DNA of 64,000 bases, taken from assembly GCF_004345245.1 (NCBI RefSeq), contig NZ_SLUQ01000007.1, positions 124,001-188,000 on the forward strand. The letters run 5' to 3'. A program made the position numbers and the translations under genes. Under the pieces are notes generated by a model. That model was not told where the DNA came from, did not search any database, and worked only from the letters and a program-made list of their open reading frames with translations. This document shows positions 59,118 through 64,000 of this stretch, piece after piece (positions within the stretch are counted from its first letter, which is position 1; every line of letters begins with the position of its first letter). This DNA comes from Rhizobium sp. BK251 (lineage in GTDB: Bacteria; Pseudomonadota; Alphaproteobacteria; Rhizobiales; Rhizobiaceae).

Positions 59118-60755
59118 ATGTTGCCGGAGTCCAGGAAACAGACCGCACCTCTTCTGGCGAACGCCATTCGCGTGATGTCGCTCGACGCTGTCGACGACAC
59201 GAAGAAGGGCCACCCCGGAATTCTCAAGGGAATGGCGGACATCGCCGTCGCGCTTCGCCACCTGCACCTCTTCCGCCTGGCGTCCAATCCTCCCGCGGGA
59301 CATGACCGCGTCGTCCTCAGCAGCAGCCATGGATCGATGTTGCTCTACAGCCTGCTGCACCTTACCGGCCATGACGTTTCGGCGGCGGACCTGCAGGTGT
59401 TCAGGCAGATTATCGGAAACGCACCTGATGCACCAGGCGTCAAGATAAGGGCCGGGGCGCTCGGGCAGGGGTTGTCGAACGCTGTCTCCATGGCAATCGG
59501 TGACAAGACGCTGGCCACGACATTCGGTCGGCCCGGTCATCATGGTATCGGCCGCTACACCTTCGTTCTGGCGACCAGCGATTGCCTCACGACGCGCATT
59601 TCACACGAGGCGTGTTCCCTTGCAGGGTCGCTAGGCCTGGACAAGCTGATCCTGATCCACGACGACTACGGCGTGCCTCCCGATGCCAAGCTCGACGACG
59701 CGTCCTGCGACGATACGCCTGCGCGTTTCGCCGATTATGGATGGCAGGTCATATCACCCGTGGACCGGAGCGATCTCGCAGCGGTAGAGCGGGCCATTTT
59801 CCTGGCAAAGGCGGAAACGACGCGTCCGACACTGATTTGCTGCAGGATGGCGGCCGATAGCGCCCCTGCGGAGGCTGCAAGCCCGGATCGTCAGGACACT
59901 TCGCAGGCGGCCGGTGACACACACCGGAGCCGGCTCGTGTTCGCCCCACCGCACACGCCCCGCCACATGCCATCAGGCATACATGGCGCTCACAATCTCC
60001 CGAGCAGGCAGGCGGCGACCGTCGTTGACGGGAGCCGTCTTCCTGCTCATTCGCCCACTGGAAGCCATGCGTCGGCTGCCGGCGCGGTCAGCCAGCAAAA
60101 CAGACTTGTCGCCCGCAAGGGAAGCAACGCCATTCAGGTCTTCGGCCCGCGATCCGTCTCGTTCGAGTTGTTGGAAGCGCTCAGGCTGAGGCCGGAAATG
60201 GACGTGTGGCGGCCTTGCGATCCGGTGGAAACGGCAATCGCCTGGAAGATTGCGCTGGAGCAGACGGCAACAGGAACCGGATTTGTCCTGTGCCACGAGG
60301 GCCTCCCCACCCAGCTTCGCACGCAGGAGCAAATCGATGCGGTGCGCAAGGGTGGGTACGTCCTCGGACGAGAGCATGGCCAGCCGGACGCCGTCATCAT
60401 CGCCTGCGGATCCGAGGTGCCCGTTGCAATCGGCGCTTTGAGAGGACTGGCGAAGCAGGGCATTCGCGCCCGCGTCGTTTCGATGCCGTCCCCTTATACT
60501 TTCGACCGTCAGGACGACGACTACAGAGCGGGAGTGCTGCCCGCCGATGTTCCCCGCATTTCTATCGATGTTGGAGGCACCGACTATTGGCGCAGATATG
60601 TCGGTCGCGATGGCCAATGCGTCGGCATCGACATGCTCCCCGAGACCGCTCCTTCCGAACTTCGCTCCGAGCATTTCAATCTCAATGTAACGCGTGTTGA
60701 AAAGGCGGTGGGCGAGGCGCTTGAGAAATACGATCGCATCGCCGCCTGGCGGTAA
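59118..60755 (+). CDS. Transketolase-like protein lacking key catalytic residues
   Basis: A 545-residue protein. Residues 1-245 align with the PP domain of transketolase: GHPG (31-34), LSSSHGSMLLYSLLHLTGHD (67-86), ALGQGLSNAVSMAIGDK, ISHEACSLAGSLGLDKLI. But the GDG motif that binds the cofactor phosphates is replaced (TSDCLTTR at 153-160), and the Asn after DD is Tyr (DDYG, 182-185). Residues 246-330 are a low-complexity Ser/Ala/His/Pro linker. Residues 331-545 join the start of the Pyr domain (ARKGSNAIQVFG) directly to its end (DVWRPCDPVETAIAWK) and to the intact C-terminal domain. About 115 residues with the catalytic Glu and active-site His are missing. It cannot be a normal transketolase; function unknown. 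ATG at 59118 chosen over the TTG at 59076. Confidence 0.85.
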   Translation: MLPESRKQTAPLLANAIRVMSLDAVDDTKKGHPGILKGMADIAVALRHLHLFRLASNPPAGHDRVVLSSSHGSMLLYSLLHLTGHDVSAADLQVFRQIIGNAPDAPGVKIRAGALGQGLSNAVSMAIGDKTLATTFGRPGHHGIGRYTFVLATSDCLTTRISHEACSLAGSLGLDKLILIHDDYGVPPDAKLDDASCDDTPARFADYGWQVISPVDRSDLAAVERAIFLAKAETTRPTLICCRMAADSAPAEAASPDRQDTSQAAGDTHRSRLVFAPPHTPRHMPSGIHGAHNLPSRQAATVVDGSRLPAHSPTGSHASAAGAVSQQNRLVARKGSNAIQVFGPRSVSFELLEALRLRPEMDVWRPCDPVETAIAWKIALEQTATGTGFVLCHEGLPTQLRTQEQIDAVRKGGYVLGREHGQPDAVIIACGSEVPVAIGALRGLAKQGIRARVVSMPSPYTFDRQDDDYRAGVLPADVPRISIDVGGTDYWRRYVGRDGQCVGIDMLPETAPSELRSEHFNLNVTRVEKAVGEALEKYDRIAAWR

Positions 60756-60759
60756 TCAC

Positions 60760-62340
60760 ATGACAGCCAGCTGTATTATCGGCCTCGACTACGGTACGGG
60801 ATCGGCACGTGGCGTGCTGATCGACGTGGCTACGGGCGAACAGCTGGCCGGCCACACGCACACTTATCGCCATGGCGTCATGACGCGCAGCCTTCCGGAT
60901 GGCCTCTCCCTGCCGCGAGCCTGGGCCCTCCAGAACGCCGCCGACTATCTCGAGGCGGCTGAAGAGATCCTGAGCGAACTCGGGCGCGGCCGCCACATAG
61001 AATCGATCGGCGTCGGCTTCTCGGCAAGTTCCCCCATGCCTGCCACGCGCGACGGCACGGCCCTTTCCGAAATTCATCCCGGCGAGCCCCACGCCTACGT
61101 CAAGCTGTGGAAGCATCACGCCGCTCAGCCCTATGCCGACGCAATTAATGAAAAGGGCGGGATCTTCCTCAAGAATTTCGGCGGCAAGGTATCCGGCGAA
61201 TGGCTGCTTCCGAAGGCGGCCCAGATCGCGAAGGAAGCGCCGCATATCTGGAGCACAACCGATCGATTCATCGAGGCGGGCGATTGGCTCGTATGGCAAT
61301 TGACCGGACGCGAAATGCGAAGCCTCGGGTTCGCGGCCTACAAGGCTCAATATTCCAAGGCAGACGGCTATCCGCAGGGGATCGTGCCAGGTCTTGCGGA
61401 AAGACTCTCGGTGCCCCACCGCATCGGCAGTGCCGCGGGGCGTCTCTCCAAGGCGTGGCGCTCGCGCACCGGCATCAAGGGCCGGGCGGTCGTCGCGGTC
61501 GCGGTCATCGATTCCCATGTGGTTCTGCCGGCGGTCGGCGCTGTCTCGACGGGCTGCCTCGTCGGCGCACTCGGGACCTCGGCTGTCTATCTCTTTCTCA
61601 ACGAGCAGTTCCGTCCTTTGCCACCGGGCATCGAGGGCGTTGCGAAGGACGGTTCGGTTCGCGACCTGTGGTGCTACGAGGCGGGGCAGGCGGGTTTTGG
61701 CGATACGCTCGCCTGGTTCGTCGATGCCTTTCCGCGCGGGGCCGACGCTTCGGAGAGCTTCAGCAACTACAATCGCGACGCGGCAGGAATCGAGCCCGGC
61801 GCGAACCGGCTCGTGGCGCTCGACTGGTGGAATGGCAACCGCGTGCCACTGGCGGATTCGGGTCTCACCGGCCTGCTGGTCGGTCTAACCACGGTCACGA
61901 CATCAAGTGATATCTATCGGGCGATAATTGAGTCATTGTGCTTTGGCGCGCGTACTGTTGTCGATCTTTTCGAAGCTGGCGGACTTGCGATCCAGCGCAT
62001 CGTACTCACAAGCGGATTGGCGCAGAACAATCCGCTTCTGGTGCAGATCATGGCAGATGTGCTCGGTCGCGTGATGGAGGTTCCCGATATCGCCCATTCG
62101 ACGGCGGTGGGCGCCGCCATTCATGGTGCAGTTGCGGCCGAACTTGTGCCGAGTTTCACGGAAGGAACGACGCGGTTCGGCGCGCGGCGTTTCGACGTGT
62201 ACCTGCCGAACCCGAAATTCGCTGCAACTTATGACGTTCTTTATCACGCGTATCGCAAGCTCAGCGCCGACGAGACTATCCGGCACTCCATGCAGGCTCT
62301 GACGGGCCTGAATGCGAAGCTGGACCATGCATTCGGCTGA
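60760..62340 (+). CDS. FGGY carbohydrate kinase, ribulokinase (AraB)-like
   Basis: A 526-residue sugar kinase. The N-terminal phosphate loop is IGLDYGTGSARGVL; HAYVKLWKHHAAQPYADAIN, GGKVSGEWLLPKA and DWLVWQLTG match ribulokinases. The catalytic Asp is in AVIDSHVVLPAVG and the ATP site is GALGTSAVYLF with SGLAQNNPL. The substrate loop reads IGVGFSASSPMP (83-94), while AraB-type enzymes have an Asp four residues in (IGxDF-type), so a different pentulose or tetrulose substrate is possible. The length is slightly under E. coli AraB. It starts 4 nt after the transketolase-like gene, in one operon. Confidence 0.88.
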   Translation: MTASCIIGLDYGTGSARGVLIDVATGEQLAGHTHTYRHGVMTRSLPDGLSLPRAWALQNAADYLEAAEEILSELGRGRHIESIGVGFSASSPMPATRDGTALSEIHPGEPHAYVKLWKHHAAQPYADAINEKGGIFLKNFGGKVSGEWLLPKAAQIAKEAPHIWSTTDRFIEAGDWLVWQLTGREMRSLGFAAYKAQYSKADGYPQGIVPGLAERLSVPHRIGSAAGRLSKAWRSRTGIKGRAVVAVAVIDSHVVLPAVGAVSTGCLVGALGTSAVYLFLNEQFRPLPPGIEGVAKDGSVRDLWCYEAGQAGFGDTLAWFVDAFPRGADASESFSNYNRDAAGIEPGANRLVALDWWNGNRVPLADSGLTGLLVGLTTVTTSSDIYRAIIESLCFGARTVVDLFEAGGLAIQRIVLTSGLAQNNPLLVQIMADVLGRVMEVPDIAHSTAVGAAIHGAVAAELVPSFTEGTTRFGARRFDVYLPNPKFAATYDVLYHAYRKLSADETIRHSMQALTGLNAKLDHAFG

Positions 62341-62481
62341 CACAGGATCGGAGTTGGCCGAACAGCAATTTAGAAGGGGACACAGCAACGGGAGGGGAAA
62401 TGGAGAAAGGTTTTCATCCGCAAACGCAAATGAGGGCATTCAAGTCGCGTCAACGGCATAAAATCCTTGGAGGAGGAGACC

Positions 62482-63489
62482 ATGAAACACCACCATGAAA
62501 CCGGGCGCCATCTGCGTCGCTCGACCATTCCGGCGGCGATCGCGCTGGCGGGCTTGCTGATAGCGCCGTTCGGGCAGGTCGCCCAGGCCGAGGAGAAATT
62601 CCTGATCGGGATCGTCGAACTGCAGCTCGCAAATCCGTTCTTCGGCAAGCTGCAGAAGGCGGCCGTCGATGCCGCCAAGAAGCATGGGCTCGAAGTCATG
62701 ACCGCCGAAGCCACCGTCGCCGGAGATTCGGCAACACAGATCGCAGCCATCGAGAACATGATCAATCGCGGCGCGAAGGGCATCGTCCTCGACCCCGCCA
62801 ACGCCTTCGCACTCGTTCCGATCGTCAAGAAGGCGCGCGATGCCGGTATCGTGGTCGTCACCACCAACACGTCGCTCGGGCCGATGACCGCCGCGGACGC
62901 CTCGTTCGAAACCGACAATCTCGCTGCCGGCACGCTGATCGGCCAATGGGCAAAGGCTAAGCTCGGCGCGACGCCGGCACGGGTTGCCATGCTCGACTAC
63001 GATCTTTCGGACAAGACGGCAAAAGCGCGCCACGACGGCTTCCTGAAAGGTTTTGGTCTCACCGAGGATTCGCCGGAAATTGCCGGGACGGCCCTTACGA
63101 TGGGCAATGTCGAGACCGGGCAAGCCGCGATGGAAAACCTGATCTCTGCGCATCCCGACATCAATGTGCTCTATACGATCAATGAACCGGCCGCACAGGG
63201 CGCCTTCCTCGCGATCAAGAAGGGGAAAGGCGACATCGTCGTGACGTCTATCGACGGGAGCTGTTCCGGCGTTCGCAGCGTAGTCGACGGCACGATCGGC
63301 GCGACGGTGATGCAATTCCCGTCAAGGATGGGCGAGATGGCGGTCGACGCCGTGGTCAAGGCGGTCAACGGCGGCGAGAAGCCGAGTGGCTTCCATAATA
63401 CCGGCACAATCCTGATCACCGACCATTCCGTCGAGGGCATCGAGTCCAAGGATACCAAATGGGGTCTGGAGAATTGTTGGGGGGAATGA
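62482..63489 (+). CDS. Periplasmic sugar-binding protein of an ABC transporter (RbsB-like)
   Basis: A 335-residue type I substrate-binding protein. The signal peptide runs to AQA, cleavage before EEKFLIG. It has the RbsB/PBP1 pattern: LANPFFGKLQKAAVDAAKK, GAKGIVLDPANAFALVP, INEPAAQGAFLAIK and GATVMQFPSRMGEMAVD. It should deliver a sugar to the permease encoded next. GGAGGAGG lies 5 nt before the ATG. It follows the kinase after a 141-nt gap. Confidence 0.9.
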   Translation: MKHHHETGRHLRRSTIPAAIALAGLLIAPFGQVAQAEEKFLIGIVELQLANPFFGKLQKAAVDAAKKHGLEVMTAEATVAGDSATQIAAIENMINRGAKGIVLDPANAFALVPIVKKARDAGIVVVTTNTSLGPMTAADASFETDNLAAGTLIGQWAKAKLGATPARVAMLDYDLSDKTAKARHDGFLKGFGLTEDSPEIAGTALTMGNVETGQAAMENLISAHPDINVLYTINEPAAQGAFLAIKKGKGDIVVTSIDGSCSGVRSVVDGTIGATVMQFPSRMGEMAVDAVVKAVNGGEKPSGFHNTGTILITDHSVEGIESKDTKWGLENCWGE

Positions 63490-63490
63490 A

Positions 63491-64000
63491 GTGACCCCAG
63501 AGCCTGGTTCGAGCGGTGAAATGGCGGTGGACGGCGAAGCTGGCCGCCGCCCGAACGGAATTGCCGTTCTCCTGCACGAACTGATGGCGCAGCCGATGGC
63601 CGGCCCGCTCGCGGCGCTGATCATCATCACCCTGACCTTCTCGCTGACGACCTCGACCTTTTTCACCATTGGAAACCTCTCGCTGCTGTTCCAGCAATCG
63701 GTCGTCGTCGGAACCCTTGCCCTTGGCCAGACGCTGATCGTGCTGGTCGCCGGCATCGATCTCGCCTGCGGTGCAATCCTGGTTTTCGGTACGGTCGTCA
63801 TCGGCAGCTTGGCGGCGCAAAACGAACTGCTCGCCATGGCGCTCGGCCTGCTTGCCTGTCTCGCCGCCGCCTCGATCAACGGTATCGTCATAACGCGCTT
63901 CCGTTTGCCGCCCTTCATCGTCACGCTCGGGACGCTGGCCGTGCTTGCGGCGGTGTCGCGTCTCTACACCCGATCGCAAAGCTATCCGATTTCATCGGAT
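63491..64000 (+). CDS. ABC sugar permease (RbsC-like), 3' end outside window
   Basis: The first 170 codons of a membrane permease. After a polar start (GSSGEMAVDGEAGRRPNG) come hydrophobic helices, with NLSLLFQQSVVVGTLALGQT and IVLVAGIDLACGAILVFG, and the RFRLPPFIVTLGTLAVL loop typical of RbsC/AraH permeases. The start is a GTG 1 nt after the binding-protein stop with a GGGGGGA site upstream; an ATG at 63521 is an alternative. A cognate ATPase is expected beyond the window. Confidence 0.85.
   Translation, partial: MTPEPGSSGEMAVDGEAGRRPNGIAVLLHELMAQPMAGPLAALIIITLTFSLTTSTFFTIGNLSLLFQQSVVVGTLALGQTLIVLVAGIDLACGAILVFGTVVIGSLAAQNELLAMALGLLACLAAASINGIVITRFRLPPFIVTLGTLAVLAAVSRLYTRSQSYPISSD

Noticed and set aside
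1..64000. tRNA, rRNA, CRISPR or insertion sequence
   Set aside because: I looked for TTCGAAT-type T-arms, regularly spaced repeats and transposase motifs and saw none; a covariance-model scan would be needed to be certain.

Overview
The window is a GC-rich stretch of alphaproteobacterial chromosome. The gene set and order point to Rhizobiaceae, most like Sinorhizobium/Ensifer or Shinella: purMN, hdaA, ppk-ppx, rnd, aspS, parC, bpt, a Mg-type hemB, ldtR-ldtP, glyA-nrdR-ribD-ribE, ribH-nusB, hppA, bamE, plsX-fabH-ihfA and a MerR gene. The genus is inferred from recalled gene order, not from a search. I see no rRNA, tRNA, CRISPR array, insertion sequence or prophage.

Layout. 1-6.5 kb: a truncated short-chain dehydrogenase, an outer-membrane beta-barrel protein, a frameshifted glutathione S-transferase, rlmJ, a molybdopterin oxidoreductase overlapping a nudK-like Nudix gene, and a DUF992 protein. 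7-15 kb: purM-purN, then a plus-strand run of CDP-alcohol phosphotransferase, AI-2E-type permease, hdaA, ppk and ppx. 15-22.5 kb, minus strand: phytase-like exported protein, membrane nucleotide cyclase, rnd, a Tat-exported multicopper oxidase followed by two tiny membrane proteins, and an MFS transporter. 22.7-29.7 kb: aspS, two uncharacterised proteins, parC, and an ArsR/SRPBCC pair. 29.7-36.7 kb: AbrB/Doc toxin-antitoxin pair, EamA exporter, bpt, RDD protein, hemB, a small membrane protein, ldtR and ldtP. 36.9-49.6 kb: core operons for one-carbon, riboflavin, energy, envelope and fatty-acid functions, interrupted by an inverted GNAT/cupin pair between ribE and ribH. 49.8-57.6 kb: MerR, response regulator, hybrid histidine kinase, small proteins, a GlxA-type AraC regulator divergent from a methyltransferase, and a second multicopper oxidase. 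57.7-64 kb: a sugar-catabolism locus with a ROK repressor divergent from a transketolase-like protein, an AraB-like kinase, a periplasmic sugar-binding protein and an ABC permease that runs off the end.

The most unusual item is the transketolase-like protein at 59118-60755. It keeps transketolase scaffold motifs but has lost the cofactor-binding GDG and Asn, and the block carrying the catalytic Glu and active-site His is missing. It is intact, appears to be transcribed with a sugar kinase and an ABC importer, and has three TAGACA repeats around its promoter. Other points of interest are a pair of ~148 bp palindromic repeats between convergent genes at 1.4 and 15.3 kb, the oxidase/small-protein operon, an AbrB-Doc module with a palindromic promoter, and a 1-nt frameshift in the GST gene.
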